Shown in pieces: positions 35,417 to 48,022 of a stretch of DNA of 64,000 nucleotides; positions within the stretch are counted from its first letter, which is position 1, and every line of letters starts with the position of its first letter. Source of the stretch: Plumapathes pennacea (taxonomy: Eukaryota > Cnidaria > Anthozoa > Antipatharia > Myriopathidae); NCBI GenBank assembly GCA_964036295.1, contig OZ038463.1, positions 18,711,069 through 18,775,068 of the forward strand, written 5' to 3'. Below the pieces are notes generated by a model. That model had not been told where the DNA came from and did no database searches. It saw only the letters and a list, made by a program, of their open reading frames with translations. The position numbers and the translations under genes were made by a program.

Positions 35417-36600
35417 CTTCCCAAAATTGTAAATGATGATTCTTAAAAACGCTTCCTCCTATCTACTGTCGGACATTAACTTTTGGTTTGCGTTTTCTCA
35501 AGATTACTGAATAACTTTGACTTCAGTTGGATATACGTGAGAGTAAACAAGGAAAACTCCCGACAAGATATGATCCTCAGGTCCCTTCTGTAAAACACTT
35601 TCCAATGATGTTGGCTTCCTGAATAAAGATTATGTTTTCTATTTTTATCGAACTCTAAAGCCCTTTCGTGCCTTGCGCTGGCTTGTTTATGGCTTTGCCC
35701 AAACTCGATTATCATTAATGTCGCTTTCTTCTTTTTGTTTTGTCAACATCGCTATTGGGTCCTCAGCCGTTCACCTGAACCTAGTTTATATAATGTTTTG
35801 TCCGCCGTTTTATATATAGGTTAATGTTTATTTGAATACACAATTTTCGCTTATGTTGGGTAAAGAGTCAGACTACGATATTCAGTGGAATGCTAAGAAA
35901 TTGCATTTTCAAAGGCTTCCAATAGCACTGTAAGCACATTATATTACCCATTCGTTTTCCAATGCAGAGACCTTTTGGTTCAGTAGTTTTTGTCCTTAGA
36001 GACGCTCAAAGAGCTACTTTACTCTCGAGCTGCAGGCCGCATGCAGTACCCAAAGCGTTGAGTTTCATTTTTTTCCACAATAGAAAACAATATATTTGTC
36101 TGATTCTTCTAACACAAATAAATTCTTATTTTTGTTACTCAACCCGTACCGTGCGTTTAATTAGAAAGACACAGTAGGTGAGGTGAATTTTAAATTGAAA
36201 AACAAGGAACTGCTGCGAAAGGACGATTTCATCTTGACTTGGCCATCTACAGTGTGGGCGACAGATAAACACAAATCAGTTATACTGCCCAAGTACCGAA
36301 CACAACTAAAAACTGCAGAATAATCTGTAAAGATCGCAGACAATTAACAATTTATTCCGTGCACGTCAATGACACAACATTACTCCGCCTTCGCAGTCAA
36401 GATTTTACCTGATAATTGTAACCAAAGTCAAGCAAATTGTCCAGTGCAAATTGACTGTTTGGCCTGTTGCGTCAAAGAGAACATAATTCTAATTTCATGA
36501 GACAAGTGTAAGTGGTGCCTTTATCAGATCAAAGTCTCAAATTTTCCAGTCCCCGGACCATGCTTTTCATGACGAATTATGACAAATGCGAGCGACTCTT

Positions 36601-36963
36601 AAGGCCCCATCCACACGGATGCGTTTTCAAAAGTTTACATATTCGTTTCACTGAAAACGGAAAAGTATTGCGTCCACACGACATTGTTTTCAGATGAACA
36701 ACTATTTTCAGAAGTTTGCGTTTTCAGTGAAATTATCCGTCCACACGAAAACGAATCTGGCGGGCGCTTTGAAATATTTGCGTTTCGACCCGTCCACACG
36801 TATACGGATAAACTGATCGTGTTCAAAAGTTTCCACTCTGGAGAGCGTTTTCAAAAGTTTCCATTTTCGTGACCGCATTCACCGGATACGTGTGGACGGA
36901 AGTCAAACCCGCAAAGAAAAGTTTGCGTTTTCGTAGAAAAACGGATACGTGTGGACGGCGCCT
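36601..36963. mobile_element. MITE with GTCCACACG repeats
   Basis: The left end AGGCCCCATCCACACGGATG and right end CGGATACGTGTGGACGGCGCCT are inverted. The interior is built from alternating GTTTTC(A)GT and CGTCCACACG/CGTGTGGACG units in both orientations. The target duplication is unclear. It is related in vocabulary to 11,600-11,760. Confidence 0.65.
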
Positions 36964-39900
36964 AAAGTTTCATCTCACTCAGCAAACACTATAATTTTGA
37001 CTGACTGTGTAATTCAGCCCTAACCTGCAAGACAGATTCTATATTAATTTAAAATTTAAGGCGCTGACCAATACCGCGCTTTTGTCTCTGATGGTTCATT
37101 AGGCCCTCTGCAGTGCTTGTTTTGTAATCAGCAGCACAATGGGGTTTGAATTTCTTTTCTGAATGTTATTTTCTACACTCTTATTTGTGTCTGGGTAATT
37201 TCAGTCGACTTCTTTTCTCATCTGAAAACTAACGTTTTGTTTTCCAGTCAGTTTTTACCGGGAAAACATAACGTCAACCTGCCGGTCGCGTGAAATTTAG
37301 TTTTGCTGAACCTAGCGACTGGCTTTAATCTGTAGCTACATTCAGGACCGCTGCTTTAAAACTCTGAATATCAAAAATATTTTGCTCAGAAGGTTCCAGG
37401 AATTTTCTGAAATTGAATATTATTTCACGACTTGGGGATTGGCAACGCGCCATGAAATATTTCCTCCGTCTTTGCTTTCTTCGTTATTCATTCATTGCGA
37501 GAAATCTCTATAACTCAAGCCTTTCACTGCATGGCTCAGGCAAATTGGACTTTGAAATTTACAAAACTCCAACATAGTGACGAAATATCAAATGCAGTCT
37601 GATGGTACGACCACTCAAATTTAAGCTTCTCGATGAATGGAGTCAGTAATAGCGGTCTTCACACTACGAGCGGAATCTACAACTATTTTCAATTCATTTG
37701 GGAACAGAAACCTGGAAGTAAGCGGATCAAATCCTGTCGATACTGCTAATTGTTTTGCAGAAACTCGACTGTTTTCTAAAAACAAAATAATAAATTTATA
37801 TCCCACTTTGTTTGTTGATTTTACTTCTGTCGTCGGGTTTCATACTTGGAAACCGCCTTTGCATTTATAGTCAGGTCAGAGAGAAAGAGGAATCTATTTA
37901 GCATAGGAACGACTTATTTTGTTGAAATAAGTCCTGTGTGTTTTGTACTCTTATTCATAGTTACATTTCTTCTTTCACTTCCTTTTGCTCTGAATTAACT
38001 TCGTACAACACAGCGTTTGTGTCTCTTTTCACCTGTCTTTTTTTTCCCGTTTTTATTTGGCGACATTTTGTATAATTAGGAGTTTGGCTTGCCATGCAAG
38101 ATGAAAACATACTCCTGCACACAAATGCTAACTTTCCGTCATTTTTATTCTACATATATTTCTGTCCTGCAGTCATTTTGTTGGTCGTTTCTTTTGTCCT
38201 GTCCAACACTGATGCACAAGTAGACACGCATTTGTCATGTAAATCCGAAAGCTCATCGTATAAAAATTTGTAATTTCCTAATTATCTCCTTACGCAACTT
38301 TGACTTGGAGCGATTCGCGTTGTCATTTCGATCTATTCAACTTTAATCCACAAAACAGTGCACCCGCAACCCACAGGATTACCATTTCTTTTACGAAGGA
38401 AATGAAAAGGAGAACTTCAATTTCACCTGCCACTATGAATTTTGACCCCGAAGTAAATAGGCTCGCCGTGTACATACTGTACTTCAGATATAAACCACAA
38501 AATCATCATAAAAAAATTGCCAACGTTAACCTGATATGTCAGTACTTTTCTGTGAATCTACTAACCTCGCAAAGACAGTCTTGTGTGGTTAATTTTGCGG
38601 TGATGCGCACGGAACTGTTATATAGTATACGACTGTTGTCGGTGTTGAGATAATTTTATATGGCGCATCCGGATTTAGCCGTTTGAATCATTAAAATTTG
38701 ACAGAGCGCTTACCTACCTTTTTAAAGGCGCATTTAACACCGGGCGCCGGTCAGAAGTCCCAAAGTCTCTAAGCTTCCTCGCGAGTCGTCATTTGCCACT
38801 GAGTTGCTATAGGCGGGAGTGAAACAACGAAAACTCAAACAAAACCTTTCAATTATTAAGCCGTATTGGAGTGAATAGTTGGTGATTTCTAGGAGACTGT
38901 ACTTCTGAAAAGCGATTTCAATTTCTAATTTTGAATGTACACACAGAATCATCAATTTCTTGATGAGAGCTTCCCCGAATATCTGAAATACTAAGCTGAC
39001 AGAACAGTACCCAAACTTGAAAACGCCAAACCTTTTGATGCGAGGCTATTACTTTCTGATGACGAACTTCTTGTAATATTTTTCCATATTCGTATTGACA
39101 TTATCATCTTTTTTTGTTGTTGCTAAGATAAGCTTTCAAGGACCGTCTCCAACCAATAGACGTGCACGAACAAATTGAATGCACAAATGGACAATATATA
39201 AATCAACAGTAGTTACTCTTCAAAGTGTAAATATAACAATGTAAAGGTTCCTAACTTTCCTTGAGACACGTACCGCTTAAAAATGTCATAAGTTTTATTT
39301 CTGTAACAGATATATTTTTAGTTTCAGCTCGGCCCATCCGAAGTCATTAATTGTAGTGGTGTCCGGTTAAAGCCACCTGCATTATAGTGGGTGTAAACAA
39401 GAGAGGCCTCTCTTGGTGTAAATTAATACGGAATACTTTGAATCAGGCCTGAAAAGACTGATTGAAGGATCGGAGAAAGCATTAAAAAATCGAGAAAAGC
39501 TCTCCAGCCAATTGTCTAAAGAGAAGAGTGCGTAAGACGATCTTTTGGAGGTAAAACATTAAAATCTGTATGCATTCGTTTAGCTTTTATTTGATCACAC
39601 GTTGTACAAGACACCGTTAATTTAGCTGCGACCATAATTAGTCGATAAAATATCACACCGAATATGTTTCACCACTGCTTCACCCACCACAGAAGTGCTT
39701 CAAACACAGGCCAGTTTACTTGCGCATGATTTGTCAGGTTGCTTAGCTGTTTGGCTTCTACATGTTGTAAATATATAAATTTCAATCAAGTTCTTAGAAA
39801 ACAGATACTAACACTTGAGCGCTGAGTCACAGCAAAGCATGAGATATCAAGATATTTTAAGGCTGTACTCCATAGCTGCTACACCACATTGTAAGAAAGC

Positions 39901-40999
39901 TTTTCAGGGAGCCTTTTAAAATATCCTTTTAATTTTCAAAGGAGAATTTTGTCTCGGCTAAGGTGTCTCGGTGACAGTGACAGAATGTTGGTGTTCTTGC
40001 AGAAAAATAGAATGCTGGCCGTTATGTTGCTATAAATGCTGCACTTCAAAACATTGACGGTGTAAAATTTTATGTTCCTAGTCGGGCGTCAAACAGTTGA
40101 AAGTACACTAAATTATAGCCACAAACGTCAGGTAACACTTTTTGAGAAGTAAGCCATTTGCAATAACGTGATTGTGTTCCGTGACCACGATTTGCGAAAT
40201 TCAAAGATGCTCATGGCTGAATGAACTAGACCTCACTCACAAAAGATTCAAGGGCCATTATATATGGTTCTCCCAATATGTTTGATCTTTCAGTCTAATT
40301 TCGAAGCTGTTCAAAGCTGTGCACTCGAATCACAAATTTATATAGTTTGCTTCGCGACACACGTATTTATTTATATATTCCAACTATCTTAGCTCCTGGT
40401 TCTAGTAGTCGCGTTGTTTAATTTCCTTTCAAGGATATATTTTTGCCCCGGCAACGACTTGTTTTCTTGTGGGTTTATAATTTTGTGTGTGTGGCCAATT
40501 GTAATTTCTTCTATTGTCGTTTTCTCCGACTCCTTTACGAGCGCTGGCTAGTTTCTGGAGTAGAGTAAGGTTGAAGAAGTATTGCTAAGGACGTAATATT
40601 AGTAAAATTTGTTAATGTTGAGCTACCAGCATGGAAATACTGAATTATTTTACTAACTAATGCAGTCTGAAGTGACACCCAACCACGTACGCAGATTTAA
40701 CTCGTACACAACGCAATAATAGTTTTTAAGCTGAGATATTATGAATCGCGCGCTTGCCATGAAATTCGCAATCACGAATCTCTCCACATGATACATATAA
40801 ACACACAGACACACAAACAAAGTAACACCGCTGACACTCACACGCGCAATCGCAGACTCGAGGCGAACAAAGCCTCTGTACTGTACTACGTAGGAATATT
40901 CCAGTTGCCCGAGGTCTTTGTGCAGACCGAGATGCTTTGTTTATACGTTTTTGCATAGCTGTTTACTACTCATACATCTTTCTGGTTTAGTGATCCGCA

Positions 41000-41979
41000 G
41001 GAATGGGTTCAACCAAAGTAGTCCAGCAAATCATCTGATTTGCTGGACTATCTCCCGATTGGATAAGGAGGATGTGAATGAAAGATGCACCTTGTCAATT
41101 GGAAGTCAAGAAATTAGGCCTAAAAGAACACTGAAGATCCTTGGAGTCAACATGGACGATCAGCTCTCATTCTCTGATCATATAAGCGACGTATGTAAAA
41201 AGGCGAGCCGGATGGTGGGGGTCCTGAGAAGACTTCGAAAAATGATTGGATGTGAAGCAAAATTACAACTGTACAGGACTGCAATACTCCCGCATCTGAC
41301 CTACTGCCACATAGTGTGGCATTTCTGCAAACAATCAGATAGACGTAAGCTTGAAAGGGTACAGGAACGTGCGCTCAGAGTGGTTTTTAATTCTAAAACT
41401 GAATCTTACGAAGAGCTCTTAAACCGGGCACATCTGCCAAGTCTATATAATAGACGGCTTCAAGACATTGCAACTGTAATGTTTAAAGTTAAAAACGGTA
41501 TTGCACCGAACTATACTTCTGATCTTTTCAATAGTTCTAGCAAAAGGTATTCCCTTAGGAACGCGGATTTTAATTTGCCCCGATTCTCCACAGTACGTTA
41601 TGGTAAGCACTCGCTTAGATATTTTGGTCCCTGGCTTTGGTCCAGGCTGAGTGCAACAGATAGAAATAGAAAGACGCTAGACAACTTTAAAAGTAACATA
41701 AGAAAAAAAGATCTTGCTGCTCTTGTGGAGGATGTATGTATTAATTGTAATTTATGCTGTTCGTGATGTTTATAGTATGCTTTTAACTCTTAAAGTTTTA
41801 GAAAATGGACCTTATTACTATCTAGAATTTTAATATAGTACTTAGCTATTGATTAGTTTAGTTAGTTAGTTTAGTCCAGTTTAGTCAATTATTATTCTAA
41901 GTAGTGTCCACAATTAGCTGGGAAGCTAAACACTCTGACACTTTTAATAAAGTTATTATTATTATTATTATTATTATCA
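41000..41979 (+). mobile_element. 5'-truncated non-LTR retrotransposon (LINE)
   Basis: An open frame to 41766 encodes the C-terminal part of a LINE reverse transcriptase: LKILGVNMDDQLSFSDHI, VGVLRRLRKMIGC, LYRTAILPHLTYCHIVWHFC and LERVQERALRVVF, then SLYNRRLQDIATVMFKVKNG and HSLRYFGPWLWSRL. These are typical of the post-polymerase region in CR1/jockey-group elements. The endonuclease and catalytic YADD part are absent. The element ends with AATAAA (41946-41951) and a (TTA)n tail (about 41955-41979). The frame is intact from about 41050, so the insertion may be fairly young. A 15-bp perfect hairpin (41019-41050) lies at the 5' break. Confidence 0.85.
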
Positions 41980-43165
41980 TCTGACCATAGCATGATTGTT
42001 TCTATAATATGGAGAAATGAATTCCAACTAAATACACATAACTTTTATTGAACACGAATTTAGAAGTGTATACATTTATACAATTTAAACCATTGGAATG
42101 AAAAATGTTTATAAAAAATGTGGACTTCTATTTTAGTATTTTAGTGCCGTGTAAGATGAGAGTATATTACACGCTGACGTGATACGTGATGTATTTTATT
42201 AACTAATTATAAAAGTTATGTACAACTTTAGTTTGTTTAGTTTAGTTTTATATGAAAGTGCAGTGCGACAGTTTTCCTGAGTCAAACTAAACTGGAGTGC
42301 AATTATAGGGAGTTACATAAATTTCAAATTGCAGTCAGTGCAAATCTCCGTCACTCCCAAACTGTCTCATGCAAATTCAAGCAACCTTCTTATTAACGCA
42401 TTGACCTAGTTTTGCAGACCGTTTTGCAGTATCTGTATTTTGGTGTTAGATTAAACATTTCTTTTTGTTTCTCCCACTCCTTATCTATTTAGTCGCAAGT
42501 GCATTCTATTTGGCTCTCCTTTCCGTGCGGCGGTCCGTGTTCGCTGCGCTTCATTACTCCACGAGGGTGCGGATCTATATGCTCTTTGTTGGCCTTGCGT
42601 TGCACGCATGTATCTGCCAATACGTAAAAACACACTCCCCCTACCCACTAAGGCCCACAGGGACTTGTTATTCCATTTCCTAATGAAGGAATCTGAGTTC
42701 ACGTAACCACTGCCACTTAACACGAGTGCACATGCTATTCTGTCTTTGCCATCCTTAATACTGGGCCTAGATTGCTTGAAATGGTTTGCATTGTAAACGC
42801 TATGCGGTGCCACAGTGCCGGCCAGTTTTAACCTCGAATAGTTTGAGAGCGGCGCAACAGCTTTCTCGGCTGTCAGGGCAAATTAGCTGGGAAGTCCATT
42901 TTTGCCTTTTTCTGGTCCAATCCGTATGGAAACATGCATGGCTGTTTTGCCCAAAATCCTCGGCGAGTGCAACGGAGTGTTAAACTTTGAATGGCGTAGT
43001 TCCCCAAAATGTACAAAAAAAACTGATGAATACGAATGAAAAGTTGAGGTAAATAACAATCTTGCTTCAATTTAAACTGATGGTAACAAATAAGTAATGG
43101 ATTAGACTCTATTAGCACCGTATAGCACCGTATCACAAAAAGCGGCAGACACATGCAATGCAACC
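41980..43165. other. Intergenic, no gene seen
   Basis: Short open frames on both strands without splice or domain support. Confidence 0.4.
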
Positions 43166-43379
43166 TTTTCACTCCTGAGAGCGATAAATCTCAGTATTCT
43201 CCCCCAGTCTCTCATCAGGCTCACATCACATTGTATAATGAAACCGTAATAACTCAATAACTTCAGCTCGGTCGAAAGCTACTAGCTGAGCCATCAATTC
43301 TCATTACATCACTCGTATATATTTTTGTCTAGAATGGTTGGGAGAATTTGTCGTACTGTGAGCTCAGGAGTGAAAAGAA
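43166..43379. mobile_element. Diverged MITE, relative of 33,271 element
   Basis: CTTTTCACTCCTGAGAG and CTCAGGAGTGAAAAG are inverted ends close to those at 33,271-33,474, and the interior shares TTGGGAGAAT/ATTCTCCC motifs. Target bases are eroded. Confidence 0.55.
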
Positions 43380-43463
43380 TGGCCGGCAGCGCGTAGCATG
43401 GCGTAATTCACTCTGGCCGGCCACAGCATCGTCCAGATATATGCGTTCTAAAGAAATCTCTTC

Positions 43464-46400
43464 TCATTCATTAATAGTGCTTTTCCTGCTGCCGAACAGA
43501 ACTTCCTGGATAAAGACGGCGATGAGCGAGAACCAAAGCAGGCCGAGACTGGATACCTTGTCCCAGCTCAACACTACTCCGCCGATGGAGAAACCCACCT
43601 CGTGAATAACCCCTTCCAGGTACAGCACATAAGTTTTAAAGTTAAACTTCGACTTTTTAGGTTTGTGGGCGAGAACTCCAGAGCTATTTTTTAAAATTGT
43701 TGGCCGTGAAGAAGCCGAAAGTGCTGGATTTATCTCGCTGTTTTTTATGTCCGATAGCGACAAGATGGCGTCGGCGCTTGAAGCAAATCTGGTCTTCTGT
43801 GTTGATGATCGTATGTCGTCCCAGCGTTTTTTTGCTGCAAGGGCAGCCGCTGTCATACGTCGGTCTTTTTTCAAGACTAACCTTTTCTTCTTAATGCTGG
43901 AAAGCAAGCTCGTACTGGCAATAAGAGAGCTGCGTCCTTTGCAATTGGACTGCTGAATTTTTTTCAGCGTCTCGTGGTACTCGTTCATGTCCTCGCCCTC
44001 TGATTCGCTCTCGTCCGACTGCGGATGCTCGCCCCAGCTCTTCACCACCGACGTCACATAACCTTGGTAAGTGTCCGTAGCCCACGCTGCCATGGACAGC
44101 GGTAACACGCTCCAGAGCATGGGCACTAAAGCAAACCACAGATAGACTGCATAGCGTTGTAAGAATAAGAAATTGTAACCATTGACTACGAATGACAGCA
44201 CGGTGGTAATGACAAAGTTTACCATAAGGAACTGCAACGAAAAATAAACAGCATTCTCGCAAATCCTCTGGAAAAACATGCATCGGAGAAGGAAATTCTG
44301 CTAATAGACCAATACACACTACCCACCAAGCATGCGTCGGACGATCTTTGTATGAAGTGGGAGCGGTGTTCAAATAGCTGCACAGCTTCTCTGAAAGTTA
44401 AGCGAACTTCCTTCTCCTTGAATTCCCCTTCGACCGCATCTGGAATATAGCCGGAATATACCACAGGATTTGCTTAGCATAGTGTTGCAATAAATAGAAC
44501 AAAGGCTGGAAAAGAAGACAGCTAAATGATGATCATATAATAGTTATGAAAACCTACTCAATCGAATGATCGATGCTTAGAAATTGGAAGTTTTGGAGGA
44601 TCAAGCATTTTCTGCGTCAGAATCGAGCGACTGGCCGCAGATTCGGTTCAATCTGTACGTTTTGTTAAATACGCTTTAAAATTCTCCAAGACTTTCCAAA
44701 TTTCTACTGTTGTTATGGACCGACAAAACACACATCTTGCACTCATTATAAATTTGAAGCAAAAACAACAGATCATCGGAGTGAGATGAGAAAATTTTAA
44801 CGGATTTTGATGACCACACATAACGAATGATGAAAACCTCCCATTGATGAAATATGAATACTAACAAAATGTGGTGTTCTCACCTCTAAACTCTTTCATG
44901 GACGCTCCTGTCAGGTACAAAATAAAGAGCAAAATGGCGAGGAAAGTGATAAAACCGTACAGAACATGCAGTAAGCTTACTACACGAGCCACGTTCAGCA
45001 CTATAGACAGCCATCGCTGCGACAGTTCGAGTTGCGTGGCGTCATCGATGAAAAAACAGACATACTGACCACAACCTGCGGCTACTGCGCCGATAGGAAG
45101 TAGCCAAGGTAGTTTCTATGAAGAATAAACAAACAAAAAAGTAAACAATAAGCAACAAACAAAAGCGGATCATCCTTTGTATTACTACTAACTCAGTGGT
45201 GTGAGAACTAGTGAATCAGTTTGGTCTGCATTGCTGGGCAGGCTGGTAAAAGGAAAAATAGGACAACAACAACAACTGAGTAGAATAGTCTGTTTAGTGG
45301 CATGGAAGCAAACAATGACAAGTCCAAGGAGATTAGTGGAAGTGATGTTAAAACAGAGCCTTGTGAAGGCAAAATACAGACGAAACAACAACAACAACAA
45401 CAATAACAAAACTCACACACGTGCAGACTGGGGCCTATTGACAACCAGATCTGTAGTGGGACACACGGCCGTGAAATTAAAAGCAAGCGCCAGTCCCGCC
45501 TCAAAAGAATTTTTACTGCTTGCAAGCGACAAAGCTTCGACCCATTGATGCTTTATGTGCTTTCTCTTTTTTATTTTGGCTTTTTATCTGAGGCCCTCTG
45601 ATTTTGATTGCGACTGTAACTTGATGAAACTTTAACTTACGACACAGCCCTCACACCATTCATTCAAACAACATCTCAGCTTTCACACATTTACCCCAAG
45701 TCAATTCAAGCCATACGTACTTCTCCACGCCGACGCAGTCAATCCAGTTCTCTTTAGAGCTCGTTTTCCATTCGAACTCAGTCGCTTGTCAGTCACTGTT
45801 CTATTTTTCAGCTGATTTTATTCATCAGTGATTCATCAGTATCCCTTTCTTTCTTTCTTTCTTTCTTCTTTCTTTCTTTCTTCCTTCCTTTTTTTTTTTT
45901 TTTTCAATCACTCATCAATTCTTTACACAGAATTAGAACAAGAGCGAGTGTTTGCTTTGCTGCTTTTCATTATGTGTTGGCTCATTTTGAAGCCAAACAT
46001 TGAGTTCTATGCTCGAAATTAGCGTGAAAGGGATGAATATTTATTTCTTTGGTAATCATTATCTCTTTCGTTATTTTCATTAAAACTGAATTCATCCCAA
46101 CGTCATAAAGACATTCACTTAGGGGCTGTCAATTTTCAGAATCCTCAGATTACACAATTTCGGAAATTAAAGGTCTTTTGATTATTCCTACGCAAACACC
46201 CAAGACTTGGTCGGTTGTTTTAGGGCCGTAGAGTGACAGATGTGCTCGGGCTAAGAAACTCAGGGGACGTAATCGTTCATTTCCATGGCGATAGATCTCA
46301 TTCAATGCAATCCAAGTCTGTCGCCGCTTCTTTGATGAAATCGTACTGGGCCGGCTATTGTTCGCAGCTATTGTTTTATGTAGGCTTTTAAGTCTAAAAG

Positions 46401-48022
46401 CAACATCTGTTAAAACTGAAGGACAGTTAAACTTTCTATGCGGAATGCTTTGCTTGGTTCAGCAAGTCGAGTATAAGAGTGTGTTTCAATTTGAGGCGTT
46501 TTTCCCGTTATGCGGCTGATTCTCCGTCACCAAAGTATGAAGAATCATGCGTTCCGATCTCGGCCTATAATCCCTATGTTTATTCCTGTCTCTGTGTGAA
46601 GATCTATTTTCTGTGTTTCTGCTAACAAGAGCTGTAATTAGTAAAATCGGCGATGCTGCAGACATTTCAGAAAATGTTCGCAGATAGGCGTTATTTTTGC
46701 CTAATAGCTTGGCTGTGACACTCGTTTAACTTATCTCTCTGCCCCTTAACAGCTGTGCTTCACAGATCATGTGCAATTTGCGCTGGCTAACTGATTTGTG
46801 AAAATCTGTGCATCGAACAGCGAGGTGTTTCCGCAACCCCACTTATCGACAAAAATCAAATTATTATAAACGATTTAGATATGCAAATACGCGTTGAAAA
46901 GCTGTCCCATTTTAATCCAAAACAAGGAGCTGTAACCACTCCTTAACAGTATATTTGTACGCGCCAGTTGTTTCATTTTCAAGGATACGAATATCGCTTC
47001 AATTGACACTATTAGTTCGACTTTGAAACTTGGCTTCTCGGGCGCAGCTTGTGAAGCAGATACTGCAGAGCTGCCTAGAACCCCAGATACCGAATAAAAC
47101 AGTTTGCTGCTTTATCTTATATATCAGCTTTGCCCTCGATGGGTGTTCGTTCACATTTGCATTCTAAACCAGCAAGTAGGAATTTCCCTGTTAGTGCGTT
47201 TTTCAGTAGCCAATTGTAATAACTATCTGAACGATTTCTTTTTGGGTATGTTGCCGACCAGAATCGCCCGAAAATACATAGTATATCTCAACATAGGATT
47301 AATTCAAGTTTAACTAAGAAAGATACTGGGAAAGGTTAATAGCGCAACTCTTACGGCGTACAGTAGTGTTTCGATCAGTCCAAAACGGCGCATCAATGAC
47401 GCGAAGAAATATCAGCCTTTCACACCACTCGGGCCATAACGGCTTCTATCAAAACTTACTCAATCTCCATGGGTGCATGTTTGACAGTAAACAAAACAGA
47501 CTAACGTTTCACTGACAGATCGCAGTCAGATTTGGCACGAGAGTTTGCCCCAGTATATTCTCTATACGAGTAATTTCCTACCTTGGCAATTTTGTGCATT
47601 TTATGCAATGTCTCTGCGAAATTTCCTTCGACGTGAAGAACCTCCAACGCGTCCTCCAACCATGGGATGGTACTTTTAATTATAGAATAAGTTCCCGTAA
47701 CAAACGAGAAGAAAAAAACTGCCATCGCTGTTGCCCAAGCCCAGCCAAATACATGCGCTGCTTCGTAAAAGTCAAGCGCGAAGTGCACTGCGAGGTTAAA
47801 AACCCATAATGGCAACCCGATATAGCTCAGGTATGGGTGATGTTTGCTCTTGTAACCAATAAAAGCAGTCACTAGATGTACAGGGTTGAGAATTTTGAAT
47901 AGTTCTTCGCGCGATGATGGCGACTCGATCGTGACTTCGGGGTCCGATCTACGGGAGATGGTTGCCTTTTTACTTGTCTTGGGAAGCCACTGTCTAATGG
48001 TAGTCATGACCTCTGCTCGTAA
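43464..48022 (-). CDS. Multi-pass membrane protein 2, GRL-like 7TM candidate
   Basis: Supported exons are 48022-47582, 45115-44884, 44439-44327 and 44231-43464, encoding about 517 residues plus an unknown first exon. Phases match the 25,579 gene, and the 232-nt and 113-nt middle exons are exactly equal in length, so the two arose by tandem duplication. The same spans are present: YIGLPLWVFNLAVHFALDFY and WAWATAMAVFFFSFVTGTY, then KLPWLLPIGAVAAGCG, FLMVNFVITTVLSFVVNGYN and YLWFALVPMLWSVLPLSMAA. The linker EFKEKEVRLTFREAVQLFEH, the acidic loop SWGEHPQSDESESEGED and the C-terminal GFSIGGVVLSWDKVSSLG with WFSLIAVFIQEVLFG are conserved. The loop before the last span differs in sequence and is slightly longer than in gene 1. 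GRL-type chemoreceptor or channel membership is inferred from layout and the TM7-like block. The true start is unresolved; an in-frame ATG lies six codons into the first supported exon. Confidence 0.7.
45389..45411. repeat. (AAC)n microsatellite
   Basis: About seven AAC units within an intron of receptor-like gene 2. Confidence 0.8.
45838..45905. repeat. (TTTC)n microsatellite and T tract
   Basis: TTTC/TTCC units run into a stretch of about 15 T in the intron following the first supported exon of receptor-like gene 2. Confidence 0.85.

Larger units (their letters stand above)
31069..40980. other. Gene-poor stretch upstream of receptor-like gene 1
   Basis: Apart from the MITEs, the T tract and the candidate first exon listed separately, I see no exon with both coding-like composition and splice signals. 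Upstream regulatory sequence and a missing first exon of receptor-like gene 1 should lie here. Confidence 0.35.

Noticed and set aside
45188-45548. Frames of about 100 codons on both strands
   Set aside because: They span an (AAC)n microsatellite in a receptor-like gene intron and have no other support.
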